A DNA stretch of 64,000 nt from Paenibacillus durus ATCC 35681 (GCF_000993825.1 NZ_CP011114.1:5394001-5458000); one strand, 5' to 3'; shown: positions 17,830 through 26,614, counted from the stretch's first letter. Notes: generated by a model from the letters alone, not told the origin. Numbers and translations are program-made.

Positions 17830-19005
17830 TTAGTAAGGTTTCCAGGCGAGCTTGATTGCTTGAGCATATCTCTCGGATACATAAGGCCAGTTGACGACCT
17901 TCCACCAGTCCTTGATATAATCACCGCGTCTGCTCTGGTGCTTCAAATAGTAGGCATGCTCCCATACATCCAGAGCGAGCAGCGGGACAACATCCCATTG
18001 GGACAGGTTCTGATGCTTCTCGGCTGTCAGGATTTCCAGCCTATGGCTGCGCGGGCTCCAGACGAGAATAGCCCAGCCGCCGCCCTCCACTTTCTCGGCG
18101 GCTTCACTGAACTGCTTCTTGAAGGCGTTGTAGCTACCGAAGTCCCGCTCTATGGCCATCAGGAGAGCTCCCGTAGGGCTTCCGCCGCCATGAGGGGACA
18201 TTTCATCCCAGAATATTGTGTGCAGATAATGGCCGGCCCCGTTAAAAGCAAGCTCCCGTTCCCAGTGCTTAACTAGCTCGAAATCACCGCTCTTTCGGGC
18301 GTCACTCAGCTTCTTCTCCGCTTTGTTCAAGCCGTCAACATAGCTCTTGTGATGTATGTCGTGATGAATCCGCATCGTCTTCTCATCAATATACGGCTCC
18401 AGGGCGTTGTAGGGATAAGGCAGCGGCGGAAGCTTATGCCCCCCAATCGGTACGGGAGCCAGCTCCCGTTGGGCGGGGGTAGGACCTAGTTCTTGATCGC
18501 CCGTACCGGAGGGGGAGAACCCGGCGGACGCTCCTTCAGAAAGTCTTGCCGAAGCATCCCCGGCAGTCCCGAAGGGCGCGCCGGAATACCCCGGTCTGTT
18601 AAGAACGCCGAGAAAATATTCCGTCTCACGGATAACATGGGGCAGGAAGGCCTCCTCCGCAGCTCCTCTGAGAGCAGGGGTCTGCTCATGAATGGCAGTA
18701 AGCTGGCGGATAAACTCCCGGGATTGCTCGCCAGCGGCTGCCGCCAGACGTTCAGCCTCGGTGGGATCGGCGCCGCTTGGCGCAGCTATAGATGGCGGTG
18801 TCTCAAGCAGGCTCCGGGCGGCGTTCCCGGTCGCAGCGAAGACGGCGGCCCAATCATCCATCAGCTTCACATAAGGCGCCTCCAGTTCAGGAAAGGCGAA
18901 TTTGATGAGCGCCGTGTTCTCCTTCTCCTGATTTTTCCAAAAACTGATTTCTTCCAATATTCGTACTGATGATGGTGGCCCATATGGATACAGCATGGCG
19001 TACAA
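17830..19005 (-). CDS. Superoxide dismutase with ~190-residue N-terminal extension
   Basis: 391 residues, about twice the size of SodA. The C-terminal half (from KLPPLPYPYNALEPYID, residue ~190) is a complete Fe/Mn SOD: ligand His in RIHHDIHH, His in YLHTIFWDEM, and Asp/His in [14 protein letters not shown]. Active-site surroundings differ from SodA: YLHTIFW replaces NHSLFW and KHQNLSQ replaces PNQDSPL. The N-terminal ~130 residues are helical, with FWKNQEKENTALIKFAFPELE and HVIRETEYFLGVL, resembling DUF2935. A Gly/Ser/Pro-rich linker joins the parts. This arrangement recalls Bacillus SodF, which also has an N-terminal extension. Activity cannot be judged from sequence. Confidence 0.85.
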   Translation of the reverse strand: MYAMLYPYGPPSSVRILEEISFWKNQEKENTALIKFAFPELEAPYVKLMDDWAAVFAATGNAARSLLETPPSIAAPSGADPTEAERLAAAAGEQSREFIRQLTAIHEQTPALRGAAEEAFLPHVIRETEYFLGVLNRPGYSGAPFGTAGDASARLSEGASAGFSPSGTGDQELGPTPAQRELAPVPIGGHKLPPLPYPYNALEPYIDEKTMRIHHDIHHKSYVDGLNKAEKKLSDARKSGDFELVKHWERELAFNGAGHYLHTIFWDEMSPHGGGSPTGALLMAIERDFGSYNAFKKQFSEAAEKVEGGGWAILVWSPRSHRLEILTAEKHQNLSQWDVVPLLALDVWEHAYYLKHQSRRGDYIKDWWKVVNWPYVSERYAQAIKLAWKPY

Positions 19006-19067
19006 CCCTCCCGTAATATGTCTTTCTCTATAGGGTATGAGCGGAGAGGGTTGTACTATGTGAGGTG

Positions 19068-20099
19068 TTAGTTGATCTGCCGTTTCTTCTCTGCGGCTTT
19101 CGCCAGCGGAACATTGCTTAGAAAGGCGGAAACCCGGCGCAGGTATTCACGGGGGTGCTCGCGGAACAGCAGCTCATGATGGGCGCCTTCCACAATCCAG
19201 GAGTCGGAATACGGATTGGTCTGATTGGCGGCCAGCTTCTCGGCGATCGGATAAGGCGCTTTGTCATCCTGCGTTCCATGCATAAACAGAATCGGAAACG
19301 GATAATCTTCGGTCTTCACTTGGGTATAAGGAATCTGATTCAGACCTGTGCCGTTCAGCACGGGGAAGAGCAGCTCCATGATTTCAAGCGAAGGATGGCG
19401 CGGAAGATCAATATTTTGCCTAATGTTGTGGTACAGCGTGTCCGGCTCCAGCAGGAAGGTGCTGTCAAGAATCATCGCATCCACATCCTTGGTAACCAGC
19501 CCTGTCTGCAGAGCGGTGCCCGCGCCCATGGAGAAGCCCCACACGACGATCTCCTTCGCTCCGCGCTGCTTGGCAAGCTGGATGGCTCCGAGCAGCTCGC
19601 GGGACTCTTTTTTGCCGCCTGTCGCCACGTCTTTGTTGCTGGGGGAAGCGAAGCCGTAATCGAACATGATGACATTAAAATTCAGACGGTGCGCAAAATG
19701 GGCGAGATCGTACATCGGAACCCAGGATTCCTCGCGGTTGGCGCCATAGCCGTGGCTGAACACGATCGTCTTGGTCGAGTTCTTGGAGGGAATGTACCAG
19801 CCCTGGATATTGCGGCTGCCGTCGCTTGCCGGAAAGGTTACATCCTCGTATTTCAGACCTTTGGACAATGCCGGATTGGAGAACAGCGGGGCGACCGTCG
19901 GATTGGACAGCACCCAGGTAATATAAGCGTGCAGCGAGATAAAGCAGAACACGAGAAAAAAGAAAACGGACAGCAGCAGCGCCACAATAACATGCTTTAT
20001 GCGAATCCATCGCAGCGACAGCTGCGGCGTCGTATCGCGCTGACGGCTTTGCGGCCTTGGGGAGACCGTCGTACCGGTGCGCGGATGTGTAAGATCCAT
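19068..20099 (-). CDS. Membrane-anchored alpha/beta hydrolase
   Basis: 343 residues. A single hydrophobic helix near residues 35-60 (HVIVALLLSVFFFLVFCF) follows a basic N-terminus, so the catalytic domain is probably extracytoplasmic and tethered. The nucleophile elbow is WGFSMGAGTALQ (about residue 185), the acid is in MHGTQDDKAP and the His in EGAHHELLF. Oxyanion motif SHGYGANREE. The closest style is YqkD-like hydrolases of the BAAT/S9 superfamily; substrate unknown. GAGGAGGGGA precedes the ATG. Upstream lie repeated AGTTTTGC words that may be operators. Confidence 0.84.
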   Translation of the reverse strand: MDLTHPRTGTTVSPRPQSRQRDTTPQLSLRWIRIKHVIVALLLSVFFFLVFCFISLHAYITWVLSNPTVAPLFSNPALSKGLKYEDVTFPASDGSRNIQGWYIPSKNSTKTIVFSHGYGANREESWVPMYDLAHFAHRLNFNVIMFDYGFASPSNKDVATGGKKESRELLGAIQLAKQRGAKEIVVWGFSMGAGTALQTGLVTKDVDAMILDSTFLLEPDTLYHNIRQNIDLPRHPSLEIMELLFPVLNGTGLNQIPYTQVKTEDYPFPILFMHGTQDDKAPYPIAEKLAANQTNPYSDSWIVEGAHHELLFREHPREYLRRVSAFLSNVPLAKAAEKKRQIN

Positions 20100-20380
20100 A
20101 AGGTCCCCTCCTCAAAGTTTTGCGAGTAATAGCAGCATTGATTATTCTTCGTGCAAAACTGGCATCGAAAGCATACGCTAAGTTTTGCGAGTATTTTTGG
20201 ATAAGTGGATTCGTTTGCACTTGTAATCTATCGTATGGTCATGTTACTGCAAAGTCAACGAATCGGCTCCTTTTGTAATGTAACTGTAAAGTACCGCCCA
20301 GCTCTGCCTGATGGGGTGAATCTGCTGGACTTTTCACAGACTTTTGCTAAGATATAAATGACTGAAAATATTGTAACCGT
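20100..20380. promoter_or_regulatory. Divergent control region with AAGTTTTGCGAGTA repeats
   Basis: AAGTTTTGCGAGTA occurs at 20115 and again at 20180 as exact 14-base direct repeats, with an inverted GCAAAACT at 20153 between them. The first copy is within 20 bases of the hydrolase start. No regulator is recognised for this motif. No gene fits in the remainder of the gap. Confidence 0.45.
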
Positions 20381-20397
20381 GTTTCATTTGGTGAAAC
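20381..20397. promoter_or_regulatory. Candidate IclR operator
   Basis: GTTTCA-N5-TGAAAC, a perfect inverted repeat 18 bases before the GTG start of the IclR gene. Position and symmetry suggest autoregulation. Confidence 0.45.
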
Positions 20398-20414
20398 ATG
20401 AAAGGAAGAGACCC

Positions 20415-21161
20415 GTGGATGACGACCGTAAACTGACGGTGCGCGCCGTGGAGCGTGCGCTCGATATTCTGTTGTGTTTTACAAGAGACAGCGATCTTAG
20501 CCTGACCGAGATTGCCGCTGGCATCGGCCTGCACAAGAGCACGGTGCATCGGCTGCTGACTACGCTTGAGGATAGAAGATTCATCACCCGCAACCCGGCT
20601 ACGGAAAAATACAGGCTCGGCATCCGGATCTGGGAGCTGTCGACCCATCTGCCGGTCTCGGAGAACCCGGGTACGCTGCTGCTCCCGGCGATGGAGCGGC
20701 TGCGCGACCGACTCGGGGAGACGGTCAGCCTGTACCTCCGGGATGGACTGGAGCGGGTGCGCATCCAGGCGGTGCAGAGCAATCAGGCCATCCGGCGCGT
20801 GGCGCAGATCGGCGCCAGGCTGCCGCTGTCGGTCGGAGCTTCCAGCAAGGTGCTGGCGGCCTACGCCCCTCCAGAGGTCCAAAAGGAGCTGCTGGAAGGG
20901 GAGGACTGGCCGCAGGCGATTGACCGCCAAGGGTATGCGGATCAATTGCAAGCAGTGATAAGGTCGGGCTACGCGACCAGCTTTGAGGAACGCGAGCCGG
21001 GCGCAGCCGCTGTCGCCGTGCCCGTCATCGGGCGCAGCGGCGAGGTAGCCGCAGCCCTGTCGCTGTCCGGGCCGGTCAGCAGGCTGTCCCGTGAGACGCT
21101 CGTCGAATACGCGGATGTGCTGAAAGAAGCAGCAGAGGAAATGGGACTTATGGTGAATTGA
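20415..21161 (+). CDS. IclR family transcriptional regulator
   Basis: 248 residues: an N-terminal winged helix (LTEIAAGIGLHKSTVHRLL, about residues 28-46) and an effector domain from about 80 on (LRDRLGETVSLYLRDG; GYATSFEEREPGAAAVAVPV). These are the two IclR hallmarks. I use the GTG at 20415, with AAAGGAAGAG upstream, because the ATG at 20358 overlaps a TATAAA -10-like sequence and the extra residues would be encoded by the operator palindrome. Neighbouring genes give no clue to the ligand. An IS630 copy sits immediately after its terminator, so the original partner genes may have been separated. Confidence 0.85.
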   Translation: MDDDRKLTVRAVERALDILLCFTRDSDLSLTEIAAGIGLHKSTVHRLLTTLEDRRFITRNPATEKYRLGIRIWELSTHLPVSENPGTLLLPAMERLRDRLGETVSLYLRDGLERVRIQAVQSNQAIRRVAQIGARLPLSVGASSKVLAAYAPPEVQKELLEGEDWPQAIDRQGYADQLQAVIRSGYATSFEEREPGAAAVAVPVIGRSGEVAAALSLSGPVSRLSRETLVEYADVLKEAAEEMGLMVN

Positions 21162-21178
21162 TTCATTTAACCTAAAAG

Positions 21179-21233
21179 CCGGCGGCAGTAATGGACGTGA
21201 ACGCGGAGTCCTGAACTGCCGCCGGTTTTTTTT
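21179..21233 (+). terminator. Terminator after the IclR gene
   Basis: CCGGCGGCAGT pairs with ACTGCCGCCGG and is followed by eight Ts. The IS630 element begins seven bases later. Confidence 0.85.
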
Positions 21234-21247
21234 AATCTAGTACTTCA

Positions 21248-21943
21248 TCAGTCTTTAAATTGTGGATATAAGCGTTTCAGTTTGATTCGGGCGTCTTCCG
21301 TGGTGAATTGCCAGTCTACTCCCTTTTGAGACGCATTGCGTCCCGCTTCCCATGCGGTAAGTTCATGGGCCAAATCTTCTAAAGAAGGAATCCGGCGTCC
21401 CAGACACTGGCGGGTCATGACACTGAGTTCGATTTCGGCCACATTAAGCCAACTACCGTGTTTTGGTGTGTAATGGATTTCCAGGCGTTTCGCCAGACGC
21501 AAAGCCACTTCCGGTTCGAATGCCTGGTACAGGGAGGCGATAGAATGCGTGTTCAGGTTATCCATCACGAGGCGCACTTTCGGAGCCTCCGGGTAATGAA
21601 CATCCAACAGATCGCGGACTTGTTCCGCCCATTCCACCCGCGTGCGCTGTGGACGAACACTCACATGTCGCCAGCCCGCAAGTGGTTCCGTAAAAATGAA
21701 AATGCTGCACGTTCCATTGCGCACGTACTCCGCATCTTCTCGCAGCGGTTTAGCGGGTTTCATCGGAATGGGCACCCGGGTTTCATCCAGAAGCTGGTAC
21801 GGTTTTTCGTCCATGCAGATGACGGGACAAGCCGGATCGTAAGGCAGTCGATACACTTCCAATACATCTTCCATGGTGGCAACGAACGCGGCATTTTGCT
21901 TTGGCGGAATGCACCAGCATTTACGAAGATGAGGCTTGAGCTC
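21248..21943 (-). CDS. IS630 transposase, catalytic (DDE) part, orfB
   Basis: About 231 residues of the DDE_3 catalytic domain, readable from 21943 by frame change from orfA (first ATG at 21874). The acidic triad is visible: D in [13 protein letters not shown] in [11 protein letters not shown], and E in [12 protein letters not shown] run of seven adenines (complement of 21945-21951) lies at the overlap and is the likely site of a programmed shift; decay by an indel would look the same. Confidence 0.85.
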   Translation of the reverse strand, partial: ELKPHLRKCWCIPPKQNAAFVATMEDVLEVYRLPYDPACPVICMDEKPYQLLDETRVPIPMKPAKPLREDAEYVRNGTCSIFIFTEPLAGWRHVSVRPQRTRVEWAEQVRDLLDVHYPEAPKVRLVMDNLNTHSIASLYQAFEPEVALRLAKRLEIHYTPKHGSWLNVAEIELSVMTRQCLGRRIPSLEDLAHELTAWEAGRNASQKGVDWQFTTEDARIKLKRLYPQFKD

Positions 21944-22388
21944 GTTTTTTTAAAATTTTATCTACCGTGTCATAGGAAAGACTTTCGATGTAGTTCAGTT
22001 CAACGGCTTTGTCGGCCAGCATCCGCAAGGACCAGCGGCTCTTTCCTTCGGGCGGTGGACTGCAACTGAGTGCAATGATTTGGGCTTCCAGTTCGCCTGT
22101 AACTTTGGGAGGATTCGGTGGGGTTAACCGCTTTTTTCGCTCAAGCGTGGCCTGAAGGCCTTGCTCGGCAAACCGTTTTCGAACGAGATGGACCGTGTTG
22201 GTATGCACGTTTGAGCGTTCGGCGATTTCCACATCCGAAAGTTTACCGCCTGGCCGATTTTCATCGGCCCACAGCAGAATTTGGGCTCGCCGCAACGCGC
22301 GCGCCGTCGACTTTCCTTGGCTACACATACGTTTCAGTTCCTCTTGTTGTTCAGCGTTTAGACTTACGATATAGTCTCGTTTTTTCAT
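21921..22388 (-). CDS. IS630 transposase, DNA-binding part, orfA
   Basis: 155 residues with a helix-turn-helix ([21 protein letters not shown] split over residues about 50-70) and a second HTH-like segment before the overlap with orfB. The ORF runs from the right end of the element inward. With the +1 shift at the A-run it would join the DDE domain to give the usual ~380-residue product. Confidence 0.85.
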   Translation of the reverse strand: MKKRDYIVSLNAEQQEELKRMCSQGKSTARALRRAQILLWADENRPGGKLSDVEIAERSNVHTNTVHLVRKRFAEQGLQATLERKKRLTPPNPPKVTGELEAQIIALSCSPPPEGKSRWSLRMLADKAVELNYIESLSYDTVDKILKKRAQASSS

Positions 22389-22543
22389 CGGCTCGACCTC
22401 TTTTACTTTGACTATATCATAGATTCCATGATTTAACTGCTTTTAGACTGATGAAGTACTAGTCATGCTCTCAGCAGTTATATTTTCAGGGTATTCGGAT
22501 TTTGCAAACTGAGGTTAGATGTCGGTTTGCAGCATTTTTTTGC

Positions 22544-22575
22544 TTGACTTTCCACTTGTATGGAAGGTTTATAAT
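22544..22575 (+). promoter_or_regulatory. MerR-type promoter with 20-bp spacer
   Basis: TTGACT and TATAAT are separated by 20 bases, longer than optimal, and the spacer holds CTTTCCA-N6-TGGAAGG. This is the geometry MerR activators correct by twisting DNA. It directly precedes the MerR gene, implying autoactivation of the operon. Confidence 0.75.
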
Positions 22576-22600
22576 TCGGGTACAGAAAGGAGTGAAGCCC

Positions 22601-23425
22601 ATGTTTAAAATCAGCGAATTCTCAAAGTTAAGTCAAGTTCCCGCCAAAACATTACGGTTTTATGACCAACTTGAACTTCTCAAACCTTCCTACACGGATC
22701 AACAAAGCGGTTACCGTTACTACAAGAGCGAACAGTTGCTTGATCTGCATCGAATTCTGGCGTTTAAGGATCTTGGTTTTACACTAGAACAAATCAAACA
22801 GCTTCTGAATGATAACGTATCTACGGCGGAAATTCGCGGAATGCTTCGGCTTAAGCAGGCGGAGCTGCACTCGCTGATTCAGTCGGAAATGGAGCGTTTA
22901 AGGCGTATAGAGGTCAGACTGGAACAAATTGAACGGCAAAGTGACGGTCTTTCTCATTATGAGGTTGTGGTTAAGAAGGTCGAGCCCTTAATGGTAGCAA
23001 CGCTTAAAGAGACCACAAGCAGAGCAAGTATTCCCGGGTTATTCGAAGAAATCGACGAATATTTAAAATGGAATGGTATACCGCTGCCTGTAACCCATAT
23101 AGTGATGTGGCATGGTTGTCCGGAGTGTGAAAGCAGCATCGATCTGGAAATAGCTTGCCCAATCCCGCGCAAGCTTCAGGACACGGCTCGCTTTCAGACG
23201 ATGGAGTTGCCGGAAATGACCGTTGCGGCGGTGACCCATATTAGCCGTCCAGATGTGGATACGCCAGTGAGCATTGATCTAGGGTCCTGGATTGAGGAGA
23301 ACGGCTACCGGATCAGCCCGGAAATGCCGGGCAGGGAAGTTTATTTATCACCTCAAGAAAGTAACAAATTGCGGTATGTGACCGTGAGTCAGATGCCCAT
23401 TTTGGGAGTAGGATCCATGCAATGA
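22601..23425 (+). CDS. MerR family multidrug-responsive regulator
   Basis: 274 residues. The winged helix is at residues 1-70 (FKISEFSKLSQVPAKTLRFY; the DLGFTLEQIKQLL helix), followed by a long coiled dimerisation helix and a GyrI-like effector domain from about residue 120, as in BmrR. AAAGGAGTG precedes the ATG; the longer frame to 22502 covers the promoter. It overlaps the next gene by four bases (ATGA), so regulator and exporter are one operon. Codon use and base composition are AT-richer than the flanks. Confidence 0.88.
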   Translation: MFKISEFSKLSQVPAKTLRFYDQLELLKPSYTDQQSGYRYYKSEQLLDLHRILAFKDLGFTLEQIKQLLNDNVSTAEIRGMLRLKQAELHSLIQSEMERLRRIEVRLEQIERQSDGLSHYEVVVKKVEPLMVATLKETTSRASIPGLFEEIDEYLKWNGIPLPVTHIVMWHGCPECESSIDLEIACPIPRKLQDTARFQTMELPEMTVAAVTHISRPDVDTPVSIDLGSWIEENGYRISPEMPGREVYLSPQESNKLRYVTVSQMPILGVGSMQ

Positions 23426-24570
23426 ACCGTATGCCAATTGCGCTCTGGGCGTTAACTCTTGCCTCATTTGGAATCGGCACGACAGAATTAGTACCAATGG
23501 GGCTTTTGCCTACGATTGCCGAAGACTTGAAAGTATCACTTTTTGCAGCGGGTCTGTTAATCACAGGATATGCATTAGGTGTTGTCATAGGTGTTCCATT
23601 CGTATCGGTTATCTTCTCGAGAATCTCTCGAAAAAACTTGCTTTTATTGCTTGTTGGGGGATTTGCAATCGGAAATCTTCTTTGCGCATGGGCGCCGAAT
23701 TATACCTTTTTGATGATCGCCAGGGTTATTTGTGCATTTATGCATGGAACTTTTTTTGGAGAAAGCTATGTCGTTGCAGCCAAACTAGCTCCTTCAGGTA
23801 AACAAACAAGTGCACTTGCTTTAGTGTCTTTGGGTTTGACTTTGTCTACAGTGTTGGGGGCGCCTTTAGGCACCTATCTCGGTCTTGCTTACAACTGGCG
23901 AATGCCATTTTACGTGATTGCAGGGATTGGGGTTATTGCTTTCATGGCGATCGCGTTACTGCTTCCCGGGGTGAAACAAGAACAAGTGGCATCTCTGCGG
24001 AAACAATTCGGTGTGCTGCGTCGCCCCCAAGTATTATTGGCGCTTATGATGACCGTTTTTGGTATTGGCGGGGTTTTTACTGTTCTAACTTATATTACTC
24101 CTATGCTGGAGCAAATCACGGGTGTCTCTTCACATGGTGTTTCTGCAATCTTGCTGATCTACGGGATCGGCACTTTAGTTGGTAACATTGTGGGAGCAAA
24201 GCTGGCTGATCGCTGGTTGTTGCCCACCTTACTCGGAGCCTTAATTGTACTGGCAGTGGTTTTGACCAGTTTAACCTTTACCATCCACAATCCGATAGCG
24301 GCAATCATCACAATCTTTATCTGGGGGGGTTCTGCGTTTGCTTCTATTCCTCCATTGCAAATGCACATTTTAGAAAAAGCTTCCGATGCGCCTCAATTTG
24401 CCTCTGGGTTGAATGTGGCTGCTTTTAACATGGGGAATGCGCTTGGGGCATTTTTAGGCGGGATCGTAATAGAGAACCCTTCACTCCATTTAAGTGCATT
24501 GCCTTGGGTAGCTGCCCTGGTAACTTTTGTAGGCGTATTTTTAACGTTAGTCAGTCTAAGAATCGATTAA
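23422..24570 (+). CDS. MFS drug exporter (AraJ/YdhP DHA1 type)
   Basis: 382 residues, 12 helices. The N-terminus ALWALTLASFGIGTTELVPM and the loop SRISRKNLLLLL are typical of the AraJ/YdhP subgroup that exports drugs, sugars or purine analogues. The start overlaps the MerR stop by four bases and has no separate ribosome site, indicating coupled translation. With a BmrR-like regulator upstream, a role in drug efflux is likely. Base composition is noticeably AT-richer than the surrounding chromosome. Confidence 0.87.
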   Translation: MNRMPIALWALTLASFGIGTTELVPMGLLPTIAEDLKVSLFAAGLLITGYALGVVIGVPFVSVIFSRISRKNLLLLLVGGFAIGNLLCAWAPNYTFLMIARVICAFMHGTFFGESYVVAAKLAPSGKQTSALALVSLGLTLSTVLGAPLGTYLGLAYNWRMPFYVIAGIGVIAFMAIALLLPGVKQEQVASLRKQFGVLRRPQVLLALMMTVFGIGGVFTVLTYITPMLEQITGVSSHGVSAILLIYGIGTLVGNIVGAKLADRWLLPTLLGALIVLAVVLTSLTFTIHNPIAAIITIFIWGGSAFASIPPLQMHILEKASDAPQFASGLNVAAFNMGNALGAFLGGIVIENPSLHLSALPWVAALVTFVGVFLTLVSLRID

Positions 24571-24607
24571 AAAACTTTAACTATCGTAGAAAAAAGGAGC
24601 GTTTGAT

Positions 24608-26377
24608 ATGACAAATCCTTTGGAAAAGCAGATGATTGCAGAATTTAATGTTCCCGTTGAAATAAGAGATGGAATCGTGTTGCGTGCTAATATTTATCGG
24701 CCCAATCAGGAAGGAAAGTGGCCCGTACTACTCCATCGCCATCCATATAATAAAGATGTCCCCCCCATTTCCTTTGGATTATACGATATTTCTCGTGCAG
24801 TTCGGCAGGGATATGTGGTCATCGTTCAAGATACAAGGGGAAGATGGGCTTCTGAAGGAGAATGGGAGCTTATCTTGACCACTAAACAAGAAGCTTCTGA
24901 TACCTTTGAGACCATCCACTGGGCAAGCACACTACCCTTTAGCAATGGTGAAGTCGGTATGTTTGGCGAGTCCTATTCCGCATTCGTGCAGTGGGCAGGC
25001 ATGCTGCAGAATCCACGGGAACTCAAAGCAGCTACTCCTTCATTTTCTTGGAGTGATCCCTTCGATGGATTAATGTACCGGGGTGGAGCGCTTGAACTCG
25101 GTTTATTGTCCTATTGGCAATTAGGAATGCAACTGGACACGATCTCAAGACTTTATTCGAATGAGCAAGAACGAGCTATTGCCTCGAAGCAGTTAATTTC
25201 AGATATTGATCAACTAAAAACGGAGATTAAAGCACTGCCACTGAAAAATTTTGCGCCTTTTGCCCGAAATAAAGTGGCTCCCTCCACACTTGAACATTTT
25301 GAGCGCGGCATGGATCAAGATTATGTGGATGCGTTATCGTTAAAGGGGAAGTATAACAAGTTCACACTGCCTACACTTAACATTGCCGGGTGGTACGATA
25401 TATTCTTGCAAGGAACCATTGAAAACTTTTTGCAAATGCGTAACAAAGGCGGTAGTTCGGAAGCTCGACAGAGCAAATTAGTCATCGGGCCTTGGCAGCA
25501 TTTGGACCACAGTCATCAAGCTGGCGAAATAAATTTTGGCTTGGCTGCTCATTCCGCTGTTGTGGATTTGGTCGGACTTCAGTTGCGATGGTTTGATCAT
25601 TTCTTAAAAGGAAACGACACCGGTATCTTCAGTGAAGCACCAATTAAGCTATTTGTGATGGGCGAGAATGTTTGGCGCGATGAATATGAATGGCCGCTTG
25701 CTCGGACGAATTTTACTCCGTACTACTTGCATGGCCAAGGACATGCGAATACGCTTCAAGGTGATGGAGTACTTAGCACAATCTCACCAGATCAAGAGGA
25801 ACCCGATCATTATACATATGATCCCTTGAATCCGGTCATCACTAAAGGCGGAGCGATCATGATGCCATCCGATTTTAACAGTGGTGTATTCGATCAGAGA
25901 GAGATTGAGTCACGCGATGACGTATTAGTTTATACAACTCCTGTATTAGAAGAAGACGTAGAAGTGACAGGACCGGTTAAAGTGAAACTGTGGGCAAGTT
26001 CAAGTGCGTTAGATACGGACTTTGTCGCGCGATTGGTAGATGTTCATCCGGGTGGGTATGCACAAAATCTAACCGATGGAATTATACGTGCCCGTTATCG
26101 GAATGCTGCTGAAGGAGTGGCTCCGAGCTTAATCGAGCCTGGAATAGCTTATTTATATGAAATCGATTTATGGTCAACAAGCAATTTATTCAAAAAAGGG
26201 CATCGAATCCGCTTGGATATAACGAGCAGTAATTTCCCGCGTTGGGATCGAAATCCCAACACTGGCAGAAATTTCGGCGAGGATCAGGCTAAGGATGTTG
26301 TGATCGCTCGGCAAACCATTTTTCATGATGCAGAACATCCTTCTTCAATTATTCTGCCAATCATACCAAGAAGCTAA
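24608..26377 (+). CDS. CocE/NonD family (X-Pro dipeptidyl-peptidase-like) hydrolase
   Basis: A 589-residue serine hydrolase. The first domain carries the nucleophile in MFGESYSAFVQW (about residue 122), the acid and base regions in NIAGWYDIF and IGPWQHLDHS, and the jelly-roll C-terminal X-Pro domain begins near residue 420 (DVLVYTTPVLEEDVEVTGPVK divided). Relatives hydrolyse acyl bonds in cocaine, glutaryl-7-ACA, cephalosporins or peptides. Its placement behind a drug-type exporter suggests detoxification of an ester or amide compound; that is inference. AAAAAAGGAGCG precedes the ATG. It closes the AT-rich block with its own terminator. Confidence 0.85.
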   Translation: MTNPLEKQMIAEFNVPVEIRDGIVLRANIYRPNQEGKWPVLLHRHPYNKDVPPISFGLYDISRAVRQGYVVIVQDTRGRWASEGEWELILTTKQEASDTFETIHWASTLPFSNGEVGMFGESYSAFVQWAGMLQNPRELKAATPSFSWSDPFDGLMYRGGALELGLLSYWQLGMQLDTISRLYSNEQERAIASKQLISDIDQLKTEIKALPLKNFAPFARNKVAPSTLEHFERGMDQDYVDALSLKGKYNKFTLPTLNIAGWYDIFLQGTIENFLQMRNKGGSSEARQSKLVIGPWQHLDHSHQAGEINFGLAAHSAVVDLVGLQLRWFDHFLKGNDTGIFSEAPIKLFVMGENVWRDEYEWPLARTNFTPYYLHGQGHANTLQGDGVLSTISPDQEEPDHYTYDPLNPVITKGGAIMMPSDFNSGVFDQREIESRDDVLVYTTPVLEEDVEVTGPVKVKLWASSSALDTDFVARLVDVHPGGYAQNLTDGIIRARYRNAAEGVAPSLIEPGIAYLYEIDLWSTSNLFKKGHRIRLDITSSNFPRWDRNPNTGRNFGEDQAKDVVIARQTIFHDAEHPSSIILPIIPRS

Positions 26378-26379
26378 AG

Positions 26380-26419
26380 AAAGGCGTGGGTCCGAACATC
26401 GGAATCCTGCGCCTTTTTT
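26380..26419 (+). terminator. Terminator after the CocE hydrolase
   Basis: AAAGGCG pairs with CGCCTTT, with inner TCCG/CGGA, followed by TTTTTT. Confidence 0.8.
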
Positions 26420-26550
26420 GTATGCGACGTATTATCTTGGCCCTTGAAACCTGAGTAGCGGAGGATACCGGCCACGACAGTACGATTCAACAGGAGGGGC
26501 TTGCAGCTTGTCTATTCGAAGGGGAAAATGTCTTTTTTCAAAGAAGCGGC

Positions 26551-26579
26551 TAGACAGAAAAAAGTCGAACTGCTATAAT
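26551..26579 (+). promoter_or_regulatory. Promoter of the sulfur/encapsulin locus
   Basis: TAGACA and TATAAT with an exact 17-base spacer. The expected transcription start is near 26586, which rules out the ATG at 26578 as start of the cysteine synthase gene. This is the best promoter match ahead of the locus. Confidence 0.75.
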
Positions 26580-26589
26580 GAAATCAACT

Positions 26590-26614
26590 TATTCCTACAA
26601 TATTGCTCGGAATA
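26590..26614. promoter_or_regulatory. Inverted repeat TATTCC-N13-GGAATA, candidate repressor site
   Basis: A perfect 6+6 inverted repeat immediately downstream of the predicted transcription start, where a bound repressor would block elongation. The GGAAT half-sites recall the cysteine regulator CymR of Bacillota, which would fit the genes, but I cannot confirm the motif. Confidence 0.45.

Larger units (their letters stand above)
21240..22459 (-). mobile_element. IS630 family insertion sequence, 1,220 bp
   Basis: Perfect 15-bp terminal inverted repeats, GTACTTCATCAGTCT and its complement, flanked on both sides by TA, the target duplicated by IS630/Tc1 elements. Inside are two overlapping minus-strand frames encoding one DDE transposase. 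Ends and both frames appear undamaged, suggesting recent insertion. It separates the IclR gene from an AT-richer cargo-like block. Confidence 0.9.
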
